This document shows positions 45,850-57,184 of a stretch of 64,000 nucleotides of DNA, one piece after another (position 1 is the first letter of the stretch; every line of letters begins with the position of its first letter). The notes below the pieces were generated by a model that was not told where the DNA came from, did no database searches, and was given only the letters and a program-made list of their open reading frames with translations. Position numbers and translations under genes: made by a program. Origin of the DNA: Eumeta japonica (lineage: Eukaryota > Arthropoda > Insecta > Lepidoptera > Psychidae); NCBI GenBank assembly GCA_005406025.1, contig BGZK01001560.1:1-64000 (forward strand), given 5' to 3'.

Positions 45850-46530
45850 AACATTTTTCATGCCACGAAGCACTCGTATCACTGCAATGAAAATAGAAAC
45901 CGGCTTAGAGAAGGCGTAATAAATCAAAGACGCGGACGCTCGACGCCGCCGCCGCGTCCAGCGCGTTGCCGTCTTCTGCCGACTTGAGTCAATATTTATT
46001 CGTTTGACGTGTGTGCTTAGCGATAATGGTGTAATGCGCTGTGAATGTTTGCATCGTGTCACCGCTAATACAAACTAATTATTTTTTTGCAAATTCTCAT
46101 GTTTGCTGATCATGCTTTTAGACTTTACAGCAGCGACAATTATTAAAAGGTTAATTTCACTTTAACCGGTAATGCATAGCTTGACTGAAAGACAATGTTT
46201 CTGGAATTGTCGAGAACACTGTTCTAACAAGAATATAGACCGTGCTCTTGCTTCGGCGGTTCTGTTCATTCGAGGAACGGAAAGCATCGGGAAACAGCTT
46301 TCGCGGCCATCGTCAGGCGACAGCCGGCATACAAACGAGATCGAACGCTCGTCGTGTAGGCTAATGAGCAGTGGTTAGGCAAACGTTTACAACAATGGCA
46401 CTTTCCAAACAATAATGAAAGTAAGCCGAGTGTCGAACGGCGGCCGAGTGGCGGCTCGAATTTCGATACCGGTCCGTACTAGCCGCATGCCCGTCGACTT
46501 CGCCGCGGCGTACATTGAAGAGAATACGCG
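45850..46530. promoter_or_regulatory. GC-rich islands, candidate regulatory DNA
   Basis: Two islands (about 45,900-46,030 and 46,180-46,530) contain site-like words such as AACAATGGCA and CTATTGTTGT (Sox-like) and GGCTAATGAG (homeodomain). Overlapping frames of 68-84 codons on both strands show no family features. A promoter, enhancer or untranslated exon is possible. Confidence 0.3.
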
Positions 46531-46534
46531 CTAT

Positions 46535-48450
46535 TGTTGTCTGATGCACATAGTAAATACGGCATACAATAATCAAATACGAATTATGCCCAACTTTCAG
46601 TCTAGAGTCCAGCATAAGGGAAATAATGTATGTATACTCGCATCCGTTAATACAATAAGATGACGTTTAAAAGAACGATTATGATATGTATAAGTACTGA
46701 AACTATGCAATGGTCGCCATAGAAACTATTTGCTATTAAATTTAATTTAATTGACTGTCATTACATAAAATAAATACAGACTACGACTATATAAAAAAGT
46801 AATTTAAAATTTGGATCTCATTCTATAACAGATGAGAATATATTTTTCTAGGTTATTTGTATTCTTTATTTTGCGACTGCTTGTGACTCTTTTGTGTATG
46901 CTAGTAATGCTTATTCGGTAAACGGCTACGAAAATATGTAATAAAAAAACTTAGGTACTCTAGTGCCTATAAAACCTTTTCAGTTGCGAACATCCTAAAG
47001 CGTTGCTCTATTAACCGTGTAAAACGAATTAATCACGGTCGTGACTAGGCTAATGCAAAATGTGAAGGAGCAGTTTAAATCACTTAATACTCTTAAAATA
47101 TCGCATCTATGACTACACATTTTAATCGACTATTACATTTCGAAACTTTGTTTGAAGATATATAGCGTAATAAAATAGATCTTCAAATTTGGCATTTCAA
47201 ATGTCATATGACTTACAGAAAACAGCCAAATTCTTTGATAAACATAAAAAAGGATTATAAAAATTTGAATTTACTTAATTACTATTTTTATTTAAATTGT
47301 TTTATACATTGAATTAAAACGTTCATAAAGGAAGTTTACTGTACTGTAGTAATTTTATGTAAAATTTATGAGAATAAAAATTTTATAAAACGTCATTCCG
47401 AAAATGAAGCTTGATTAATAAAAAAAATGCTTACTAATTTTCTCTATGATGAAATATTGTATAAAATTTGTGTTTGAAATATATATGTCTATAACTTTTC
47501 ACCATCAGATTTAAATATAGATTCATTTATATAAATATATTAATAGAAAGAAAAAAAATGATAATATTCAGAGAATTGATGATAATAATGTTGAAAATAC
47601 AATAGATTAAATTTTATAAAATTCACTAGTATTTATAAATTTGTTTTTATTATTATTTTTCATGTAAAATAGCATTTGTATGATAATTTTATTACTATAT
47701 TAATACGTTGATAAAAATAATTTCCAATAAAAAATACATCTTAAAAAAAAAATAGTATGTGGAGTCCCTGCGCGCGGAAGAAGTGAAACTTCGTAATGTG
47801 GAAATGAAAATAGGAAGGGGTAGAAATTGATTTTTCGTGAACTCATATTGTTTCTTTAAGACAAACTTTATTAACATTGCTTACAATTCACAATTGATCG
47901 CATCTTTTAATTATCATTTTCGAGTGGAGAAATATCCAAATCTATAACATTTACAATGGGATTATGATAACTAAAGTAAGATACAGAATGTTTGAATAAC
48001 CACACGCATGTGCTTGGGATCTACCGACTTACTCTCTTTCTCTCTCCTACTTTCTAGCTTTGTGTATCTTTCTTTCTCCCTCTTGCGTTGGAATATTGGA
48101 CGCTTCTCGTTGCTAACGCTCGCGCTGGCCTGTAACAGGTATATATGCGCATCCGTTCGAGTGTCACGCATTCACTCTCGCTCTGTCTCTTTCTATTCGC
48201 CCTCCTCAGGAACGATGAACGTTTAACGCAACTTTGTTGGAAGTCGCATTAGAGGTTTCACTTTAAAAATATCTCTTAACAACCTAAAAATAAAGAAATT
48301 TTTACTTCTGACGTGCAATCTTACGACTAACAATGTTTTTTTTTTCTTTAGGCGCGACTTAGTGTAACTGAATTTTTTTGGAGGAAAGTAACGTTCAGTA
48401 AGATCTGTATTACGTTTACGCAATTTCCGCATTTATAATCTGAACTTCGA
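46535..48450. other. AT-rich noncoding, CT-rich tract at 48,030-48,210
   Basis: The CT-rich tract (CTCTTTCTCTCTCC..., CTCTCGCTCTGTCTC) resembles GAGA-type promoter-proximal DNA. Frames of about 70 codons on it follow from low complexity. No transcript can be assigned. Confidence 0.3.
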
Positions 48451-48454
48451 ACTT

Positions 48455-48515
48455 GTCGCCAAATCGTAAATTCTTCAAGTAAGTGGCGCCAAACCGTAAA
48501 TTCTTCAAGTAAGTG
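48455..48515. repeat. 30-bp tandem duplication
   Basis: CGTAAATTCTTCAAGTAAGTG with its GCGCCAAAY lead occurs twice, at 48,455-48,485 and 48,486-48,515, with two or three differences. Confidence 0.9.
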
Positions 48516-48589
48516 ACCAGTTTCTTAAAACTCTTAAAACGGCGACTTCATGTATTATTCCCTAATAGATGTCTTAATAACTTTTGTTT

Positions 48590-49330
48590 AATAACTAGCT
48601 GTAACAGCTGTTTTGCCTGGGTAAATATAGAAGGAATTCCTTAATTAGTAATATATAGTGACATCTGTTTTCATCTGATTTATTAATAATAATTGTTTAT
48701 GTTTGTCTTTTTCCTTACGCATTAATTAACGATAAATGAAAGTGTAAATGTACGCTTGTACGTAAAATATTGAAAGATTCACCATGTCCTTTTAAGACTA
48801 TAGACCTTTTATAGGTTTTCCCTTTTTATAAGTAGAGATTTATTTTCTGTACTTTTTATAAAATTATAGAATCAGTTACTCAAGAGATAAATAAAACAAT
48901 TGTAAATCTATGTTTGTACATACAATATTACGAGGTTTACATGTTATTAAGACAATACATTCCTTGTAGGTTTTCCTGATCTATAAGCAAATTGTTTCTT
49001 GATTTTTTTTTTTGTCAAAAGTTTAGACTCAGTAGTTTCAGAGGTAAGAGAGGAATGATCAATTTCCGTATATATATATTGTATTTATATGAGATTCTCA
49101 CAGCAAGTCCTTTCATTTAGTACGCGTGGTAAATTTTGCAACACAGTTTTTTTTTTCTGATTTGCCCCCCAAAGAAACCCCCTAATTCAAAATTGATTTA
49201 CATATCTTACACGCCCGTATTTAGACAGTAATCCGTACGTGTAGTAAACTTTTCGACCAATTCGTTCCAGTAAATTTGAAGCAAATTTGTAATGACAAAC
49301 GGACAGACATACATAAATAATCCTACAATT
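48590..49330. repeat. Dispersed-repeat relic with diverged tandem units
   Basis: It starts near TAACTAGCTGTAACAGCTG. Two diverged units of roughly 150 bases (about 48,756-48,886 and 48,913-49,050) share TAGGTTTTCC, TATAAGYARA and a CAGTNGTTTCAGAG-type phrase. GACAAACGGACAGACATAC follows near 49,290. The style is that of decayed lepidopteran interspersed repeats. The ends are uncertain. Confidence 0.45.
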
Positions 49331-49334
49331 GTTC

Positions 49335-50490
49335 CATTTTTTTTTAAATTGGGACGTACTGAACCCTAAAACCAAGTGCGAATAAAGAAATAACAATGAA
49401 ACGCAGATTACATTCATTATATTTGCCATTCGAAAAATAAAAAAAAAGCTATTCCAAAAAAAATACTGTGTGTGAGATTCACACACGATAGGAGTGAAAC
49501 TTCAGTAAATCGACAAAATAATCAGATGAATATATATAACACGGGTCAAAATGAAAGTATTTTGATTAATTTTAAAAGATATTTTATATTTTATTTAACA
49601 TATGTCATTTAATTTTATTTTCATTTGTTTTGCGTCGATATTGACGACACATTTCGGCATCTAATAAAATTTATTATTTAGCGCAAGATATAAAAATACT
49701 CACAAACACTCTTAATTAAATAACACACTACGATAACTTCTTACTAAAAGCTGTAATACGTAGCCGCATCTTTTCACATATACTACTAAACACACTTAAA
49801 TAATAAATACAATAAAGTATTAATACATCATATTCTACCAACCATTTGCTCTCTCGCTCTGGCTCACTAATTACAGGCGACTATGCTTAGAAGACAGGAG
49901 TGGGGATGTTACGAAGCATGGCACAAAGAGGAAATAGTATGTATATTTTTGTCTCATTCTTTCCCGGCTTCATCCTACACATTTTTGTATTTGTGTCTCT
50001 TACCTGTCATTTTTTCCGTTGCATCCAGTTTGAAATCACAACGATTATATAGAAGTTTCACTTCAGTAATTTACCTTTTAATTTTGCTAGAATAGATATA
50101 GAAATATGATTTTTTGTGAAAATTTATAAACAAATTAAGCCCATTCTTATAACACTGGATTAATAATATTCAAAGATTGTAAATATTCATATTTTTTTAT
50201 ACATTTTTTAAAAGAAATTTGAAATTATAATTCGAAAACTGACTACAGTCATAAAAATATATATATTTTATTAATATACACGAGTATATTGCAATTAATT
50301 TAATGATTTCATATTTATCTACAACAAAACTCTGTTTAGTTTAAACAATTTCTGATAAAATAATACCTTTTTTTTTTATTTGCTAGTGTTATATAAAATT
50401 AAGAGTATTAATTGCGTACTCTCTAAGCATCGTACAAGTTAATCTCGAAAGATGAAATACGAAACATAATTACATGATCAGACAAGCTTA
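49335..50490. other. AT-rich noncoding stretch
   Basis: GTGAAACTTC motifs occur near 49,493 and, inverted, at 50,053. A small TGTGTGAGATTCACACA palindrome lies near 49,470. There is no gene. Confidence 0.3.
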
Positions 50491-50494
50491 CCTG

Positions 50495-50996
50495 TAAGTT
50501 CCCATTTGATGATAATTGTGAGGGCATCATCTGAGTGATTATAACATCCACCCACTTTCACAAATGTTTCTACTTATTTGTAAGTTCCGGTTTGATGATA
50601 ATTGTGAGGACATCATCTGAGAGATTATACATCCACCCACTTTCACAAATGTTTCTACTTACTTGTAAGTTCCGGTTTGATGATAATTGTGAGAGCATCA
50701 TCTGAGAGATTATACATCCACCCACTTTCACAAATGTTTCTACTTACTTGTAAGTTCCGGTTTGATGATAATTGTGAGGGCATCATCTGAGAGATTATAC
50801 ATCCACCCACTTTCACAAATGTTTCTACTTATTTGTAAGTTCCGGTTTGATGATAATTGTGAGGGCATCATCTGAGAGATTATACATCCACCCACTTTCA
50901 CAAATGTTTCTACTTATTTGTAAGTTCCGGTTTGATGATAATTGTGAGGGCATCATCTGAGAGATTATACATCCACCCACTTTCACAAATTTTTCT
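50495..50996. repeat. 85-bp minisatellite, six copies
   Basis: Units start at 50,495, 50,581, 50,666, 50,751, 50,836 and 50,921, with a period of 86 then 85. Internal copies are nearly identical. The first copy (CCCATTTG, GAGTGATTATAAC) and the last end differ most, as expected when arrays homogenise from the middle. Each unit contains GATGAT...ATCATC, a 6-bp hairpin around a GTGAG loop. No open frame crosses the units. Confidence 0.95.
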
Positions 50997-50999
50997 ATA

Positions 51000-51935
51000 C
51001 CTTAACAAAACTACATGAATTTATGAAAACTCTAAAATAATAAGATTATAGTGAATAAACAGCAGTCTCGCCGTAAGACTATATAATGCTGTTTTATTTT
51101 AAATGCCTACATACTATCAATGTGTAGCAACGGTGTACGAATACAGTTACTATTACAAGTTAATCTCTGAGACGATGTCGTATCACATAATTATCATCGA
51201 ACTACTCTAACACTTAAGCTTGTTGATTACATAATTATTAATGGCGTTTGAAGTCTCGTTGTTGCTTTGCAATATCGAAAGTAAGCTACGTTACATTTTC
51301 TTTCTTTATACTATATATACAATATGTTGAGTTTAGTTAAATTGAGGTTCCTCAGTACTACGTATTTACCAAATTTCTTAGTTCATTGTTAACAATTATT
51401 AATTATAAGAAGTAAAAATACTTATAGGTATTGTCGTAACCCTTTTAATGTAAAGAAAATATATAACTTTTGAAAAAGATGTTCTAAAATTATATCAATT
51501 TAAACCGTGCTTGTCGATGATGTTGATAGTATTTATAAAATGAAAATATCACTTTAAAACACAGCAATTTTGTGATGGCAAAAAAAGTCTTTAGAAACCT
51601 GCAATTGTCCATTACAGAGGCAATGAAATTATTTTTTTAAATTTTCAATGTCTACTCAAATTTACCAGAATTTTAACATATTACCAATCAAATATAAGAC
51701 ATGTTAAAATATTTTTTTATTACTAGTACATATTATATATTTATTACTAACACACAACAACTAACAAATTCTTATGCTTCAGACTTTTACATTTGAATGA
51801 GACACTTGTGTAAATTAAACTTTGCCTCGCTCACTCGGATGTTTTGGCAAAGACATGAAGCTGATTTATGCTTGACCTACCTCATTTATAACTGCATACA
51901 AAACTGTTATTAGTTAATTATTTCACCGATTTTTA
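51000..51935. other. AT-rich noncoding stretch
   Basis: ACAAGTTAATCTC near 51,155 repeats a phrase found just before the minisatellite (about 50,435), which may mark a shared repeat unit. There is no gene. Confidence 0.3.
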
Positions 51936-51939
51936 GTGT

Positions 51940-52890
51940 ATGAAGAAATTAAATTTCTATCTAATTATACAAGAAATATTAAAAAAAATAAAAAGTGGTG
52001 GACACTGGGAAATCTTGAAGATGTATATACGCAGAGTAAATCAAATCAGTTTGACTACACCATCCAAATCAATCACTGAAGCGATACAGGGCATAAAGAG
52101 TGATGACAGAAAGACAAAAGAGGAACAAAGAAGATATACACCTATCTTCATTGACCTTGAAAAGCCTTGACAGGGTACCACGGAGACCGAGTTGAGCTTT
52201 TAGAGCACAATGTTATCAGAAATTTATATGTAACTGATCCACGATATGTACAACAAAGTTTGTACAAGAGCCAAAAGCCCCAAGTATAAATGATAAATTT
52301 AAGGTGAAAATAATAAGTACATCAGGGCTTAGCACTCAACCTATTAATCTGGTCATACACCACATCACGAAAGACGACACGTCCAATTTCCATTGCTCTA
52401 GAACCTTCTATATGCAGATGACATAGCTCTAATGGCTAACTTAGCAAGTGAGGTACTACAGTTAAGAATTGCACTAATGTGCGGGGTTACATGTTGGCCA
52501 TTAAATAAGACGCATTTGCAAAAACTCCATACAATCGAAAGGACGATGTCGGTATTGCAAGAAAGTGTGACACAGAAAATAAAGCAGAAATACAACAGGA
52601 AGTTGCCCCATATATCAGAGAAATTCACCTAAAGTCGACTTCGATGTTATGGTCACATCATGCGGAGACGAAAAACATCTATCAGAAAAGCTCTGTGACT
52701 ACCTAAATGAAAGGAAGTGTGCGCCCACCTGCTACTTGATGGACCACTATGACGAAGCTATTAAAAGCCGAAAATCTACCCAACCCGACAACCCAGGACC
52801 GATCATCCAGGCCCTAACTAATTAGCAGAGCCGATCCCATATGAAGTGGGAATGTGCTAGGAAGAAGAGAAGAGACACAGAAAAAATGTA
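51940..52890 (+). pseudogene. RTE-like LINE relic, second family
   Basis: It contains SITEAIQGI, then YTPIFIDLEKP (the first catalytic Asp block, about 52,138-52,168), DMYNKVCTRAKS, and FKVK with a damaged LHQGSALSP region. LYADDIALM (about 52,409-52,435) has both catalytic Asp residues readable. Then follow CGVTCWPLNKTHLQKLHTIE and a frameshifted RCYGHIMRRR. The order is that of the RT and post-RT region of RTE/BovB-like elements. Sequence between YADD and the CWPLNK block is much shorter than usual, so there is an internal deletion. Frameshifts and stops make it inactive. It ends about 50 bases before mariner copy 3. Clade placement is from motif memory. Confidence 0.72.
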
Positions 52891-52944
52891 AACTACGTGA
52901 ACTTAAAATGATAAACATATAATAATGACATTCCAGATTATATA

Positions 52945-54481
52945 ATGTCAGGAAAAAGTTATTTCGTATTTTATAAATGAAACTTGCAGTAAATTCTCTT
53001 TGGTTGTGTTGTTTGTATCAGGATAGTTATGATATAATTAAATAGACGACATGTAAAAAAATGAAAAATTCAAAGTAAAAACGTCGTTTCGCCATTTTTA
53101 TATTGTTTTTCTGTTCACCAAATTAAGTGAATCTTATATAGATAATCGATTTATTTTTTTCACAAAATAGTAAAAGCGACAGAAGACGCGAAAAACATTT
53201 GTGACGATTATGAACCAAATGCAGTGTGGGTAAGAGTATTACAAAACTGGTTCAAGCGTTTTCAGTTCGATAATTTTGAAGTCAAAGGAACCTCACTCTG
53301 GTCAACCTGTTACGGATAAAGTCAATGACATTTTGGAAAAATTGGAGAAAAACCTGCGTACTATTTCTTACGACATAGCTGAAGAACTGAAGATCGACCA
53401 CGAAACAGTTTTGACCGATTTGAAAAAAAGATGGATATCCAAAAAAAGCTCAATACTTGGGTCCCATACGAACTCACTGAAATATATCTAATGAACGGTG
53501 TACTGATTTGCGATTCTCTATTGAAACGTAATGAAACCGAACCGTTTTTGAAAGGATTGATCACTGTTGATGTAAAATGGATTATCTACAACAAGCGGCA
53601 AGCAATCTCTGGTCGACCTGTTACGGATAAACTCGATGCCATTTCGGAAAAAGTAGAACAAGATCCCCATAGTAGTTCTTACGATATAACTGAGAAGCTG
53701 AGGATTGACCATAAAACAGTTTTGACTCATTTGAAAACAGCTGGGTATCCAAAAAACTCGATAATCGGGTCCCACACCAACTCATTGAAATAAATTTAAT
53801 GAAACATGTACTCATTTGTGATTTTTTATTGAAACGTAATGCAACCGAACCGTTTTTGAAAAGATTGACCACTGGTGATGAAAAATGCATTCGTTACCTA
53901 CGACAAGAACGACAGACTAGCGAAATCCGGATTAACTCGCAATAAGTTGATGCTATATGTATGGTGAGATTGTAAAGGCATTATTCATTATGAGCTTTTA
54001 CCGCCGGGCAAACCCATCAATCCGGATGTTTAGTGCCAACAGCTAATGTGATTCAAGCAAGAAGTAGGAAAAAAACGGCCGTAACTGATCAAAAGAAAAT
54101 GTGTGTTTTTCACCATGATAACACTAGACCACACATCTTTAACAACTCAACAAATAATGAGAATTTAGTGGAGAAGTGTTAATGCCATCCACCATGTAGT
54201 TCTGACCTTGCACCCTCAGAGTTTTACCTATTTCGGTTTATTTAGAATTCTTTAGGCAGTTTTAGGTTTACATAAAGAGAGCACTGTCAAAACTGCTTGT
54301 CGCGGTTTTTTGATCAGAAGTCCCAAAATTTCTACAGCAATGGGATTGTCACTGCCTACAAAATGGCAACAAGTTGAGGAATAAAATGGCATATAAATAT
54401 TATAATTAAATATAAGTAAAATATGATGAAAAACTATCTTGAATTTGTTTACACAATACGGAAAAGCTTTTTCCTCGAGCT
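52945..54481 (+). mobile_element. Mariner copy 3, both ends present, internal duplication
   Basis: Inverted repeats at 52,945 (GTCAGGAAAAAGTTATTTCG) and, read inward from 54,481, CTCGAGGAAAAAGCTTTTCCG are flanked by TA. The coding relic carries the N-terminal helix-turn-helix segment twice, in two consecutive 311-bp units. Later motifs are VKWIIY/TGDEKC (first Asp block, twice), a damaged VWWDWKG block, FHHDN-like bases followed by ARPH (about 54,115) and FYSNGI (about 54,335). The CQQL-to-RKG block deleted in copies 1 and 2 is present here. Frameshifts and stops inactivate it. At about 1.54 kb it is longer than a typical 1.3-kb mariner by roughly the duplicated unit. Confidence 0.88.
53296..53915 (+). 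repeat. Diverged tandem 311-bp units inside mariner copy 3
   Basis: Unit A (53,296-53,606) and unit B (53,607-about 53,915) both start at CTCTGGTC and cover the helix-turn-helix plus the first catalytic block. A has KRWISKK and TVDVKW, as copy 2 does (SWISKK, SVDVK). B has EKVEQDPHSSS and TAGYPKN, as copy 1 does (DKVEQDRHISS, NAGYPKK). The junction falls at a CTCT shared by both source positions. Confidence 0.88.
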
Positions 54482-54484
54482 TAT

Positions 54485-55055
54485 ATGAAATATATCATAA
54501 AAAATTCGTCCTGCAGTTAAATGAGTTTTAATTTTAATATTTTCATGTTCAGTAAACGAAACGTAAAAGTTTTTTTCTCGAATCTTTGTCAAATCTTGCT
54601 GTATATACGGCCGATTTACCCGTGTTAAGAGCGTTTTTAAGATCGGTTGATAAGCGCCATCACGCCCGACTCCGATTTAAAGGCTAAAACGATATTAATA
54701 AAATGGACTTCTCAGAAATAGCATGTGTTGTGGCATTTACTTTGAGATACCGAAAAAAAAAGGTAAAATTGAGTGCAACCAATAATAAGCGGTCGTCGAG
54801 TGGGTAGAGGTAAATGTGATTTCAAATCATTGTAGGCTGTCATTTGTTTTTTAATTACGCTAGACAATTTTGATTAATTGCGAACTTTAATTTCATCTTA
54901 CGTATTAATTCACTCGGTCAATGAACTACCGGCGCGGTGCACGGACATAAAGGTATAAATAACAAATAACAGAAGAATAATAGCACTCTGACGACTGCTA
55001 TCGTTCGCTTCGATCAAATCGCTTCAAAAATCTGTGTGAACACCGATCAAAATCA
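54485..55055. other. Noncoding stretch
   Basis: I see nothing that can be named. Confidence 0.3.
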
Positions 55056-55059
55056 GCCT

Positions 55060-55290
55060 GTTTAGCGAACGGCCAATTGTGCGTTCTCACATTAAACTGT
55101 AGGCGTAACCGCCCGATTGATGGATCGGTCGAGTATAAAACGGTCCACACGCATCTAGTCTTGATCGGATCGACTTACGGGAGCGGACACTTATCGTGCA
55201 AACGCTCTCGGGCCCGATCGCCGCGATAGGCCGCGACGGTACCTGCCGCGTGCGCCGCCCGCCTATAGGCAATATATCGATATCCTCTCC
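55060..55290 (+). promoter_or_regulatory. GC-rich island with TATA-like box
   Basis: GAGTATAAAACGG at 55,129-55,141 lies in a GC-rich segment with repeated GATCGGTC/GATCGGATCG words. A start about 30 bases on (TAGTC) would be plausible. The opposite-strand 61-codon frame is arginine-rich GC noise. This is a promoter or enhancer candidate only. Confidence 0.3.
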
Positions 55291-55294
55291 CCTA

Positions 55295-56395
55295 CTTGAA
55301 ATATCTTAATCGCGAACTGAAAGCCCTTGAACACAATATATTTTATAGAGCAATTTTCGCTTTTATAAAAAAATTGTGTTATAAAATCGGTGTTTGTTAT
55401 TGCTCGATTAATGTTTGTCGTAATTTAAATAAGAAATCTAAAAAGCCAATATTTATACACTTTGTTAAAAAAAAAACAATATATTTAAAGTAAAATGAAA
55501 TCAGTAAAATAATGTAATCATACATATAATATATAAAAAAAAATACATTAATTTATTTCTTGACAAAGAATAAACTGTTCTGCTAAATTTTAGTGACCGA
55601 AAAATATAGCTAAAGGAGCACAATAAAACACGAGTAACGTTTATGAAACTTAAAAGAAAATTATGGAAAATAAAATAAATGTTCATCATTCTCCCATGCG
55701 GCAGTTTCTCTCCTCTTAAGAAAATTTCAGTCGGCCATCAAATCGTTTAAAGATCTTTATTAAATCCAATGCGATTCCAGAGCGATAACATTAAACTTAG
55801 GCGTTCACTTAGAGGGCTGCCTTAATTTTCACCCCATTTGGGAATTCGATACAGAATAACTTTGCAAGAACTTTATGATAAGTTGCGGCCCAGATCTCCC
55901 GCAACAAATAGTTAAATTACGATTTCAGAGGCATAAGACGCTTATAGGTACCTTTTGAAAATTATAAAACACTATTATTAATTTCTGATGTATTTTGCCT
56001 TTTATAAAGTGTTTAATTACAATAAGTTAGATACTACATGTTTAACATATTAATTGTATACTTAACAATAATATTGTCACAGACAAAAAAAAATCTATAT
56101 TTTGGAAAAAAAAACCGGTGTGACAATACGTAATTATACAATAATATTTAAACTTTATTTAAATCACATCAGTACGATAACTTCCGACAAAGTAATAGAT
56201 AAACATACAAAAACTTATTTGATTTCTCAGACAACTTTTGTTGGTTAACGGCCAATGAATAATAATGAGCTCACTACAAAATGCAATCGCATCAGTTTCA
56301 CAATCGATCGTGAGCCTCGCTTATAAAGTTCACAATTCTGAAGTAATAAAACAGCATTAACCGTTAAAATACAAATGTTATGATTAGAAAACGCT
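55295..56395. other. AT-rich noncoding stretch
   Basis: I see nothing in it. Confidence 0.35.
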
Positions 56396-56399
56396 CGTT

Positions 56400-57180
56400 A
56401 ACACCAGTTTAACGGCGGTTCGGAAGGGCACCGAGCTCACGAGTCGTTGGAAGGTGGAAAGTAAACAACAGGCACTGCTGTGCCGGGCGCGGCGCGGGTG
56501 CGCGCGCGCGCCCTATTTACATGCCACGCGCCGCCTTACGCCGCGCCGGCCCTAACCCGTAATCGTGTTTAGCAACAGTTGCTCGTTTGTTTATAGAGTT
56601 GAGTGCTTTCGATTATCGATTTACATTCAATATTGCAGGTTATAACTGAAAACGGGTCTCGATTAAATTGCAGAGTACGAAGCGAATGCCCATAAATCTT
56701 TTTATTTTTAAACGGAAGTTAATATCTCCTTTCATGTTTTGGATAAGTCTTACTAAAATTCATGTATATATTAGAGTAGTAAGGGTTGAATCACGATAAA
56801 AAAAATACACACGTTAATAAACCGGTCCGGAAATACATTTCCCAAATATGTAGGTCATGAGTATTAAAATTTAAAGCAGTAAGAGATTCCGTAAAAATTG
56901 TATTAAGTACAAAAAAAATCTATAAAAGGTGGGTCGCATTTAGCTAGCGAACGTAGTATCAGGAATACACTATACCTCGACAACAGTTAGGAATCCACCG
57001 CAAGTAAATATTGTTGCCAGATGCAGTGACTGCGATTCGGGCGGCAGGAGGGCGTGGGTGTAGCGGCGGTGGGAAACGAGCAGTAATAAACAGCCAAAAG
57101 GCCGGTAATAAAATTACGAGAAAACGCCATTGGATGGCTCGCAAGCAGGCAGTGCAGTACATCTCGTTAGTATGTATTTC
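56400..57180. promoter_or_regulatory. Two GC-rich islands (56,400-56,570; 57,000-57,130)
   Basis: The first contains GGGCGCGGCGCGGG and CGCGCGCGC, the second a GCAAGTAAATATTGTTGCC forkhead-like word followed by GGCGGCAGGAGGGCG. Neither has credible coding frames. Regulatory function is inferred from composition. Confidence 0.28.
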
Positions 57181-57184
57181 ATCA

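Noticed and set aside
46172..46663. Three overlapping frames of 68-84 codons on both strands
   Set aside because: Overlap on both strands in a GC-rich island, with no protein features, indicates chance.
50495..50996. CRISPR array
   Set aside because: Whole 85-bp units are near-identical with no variable spacers, and the window is eukaryotic.
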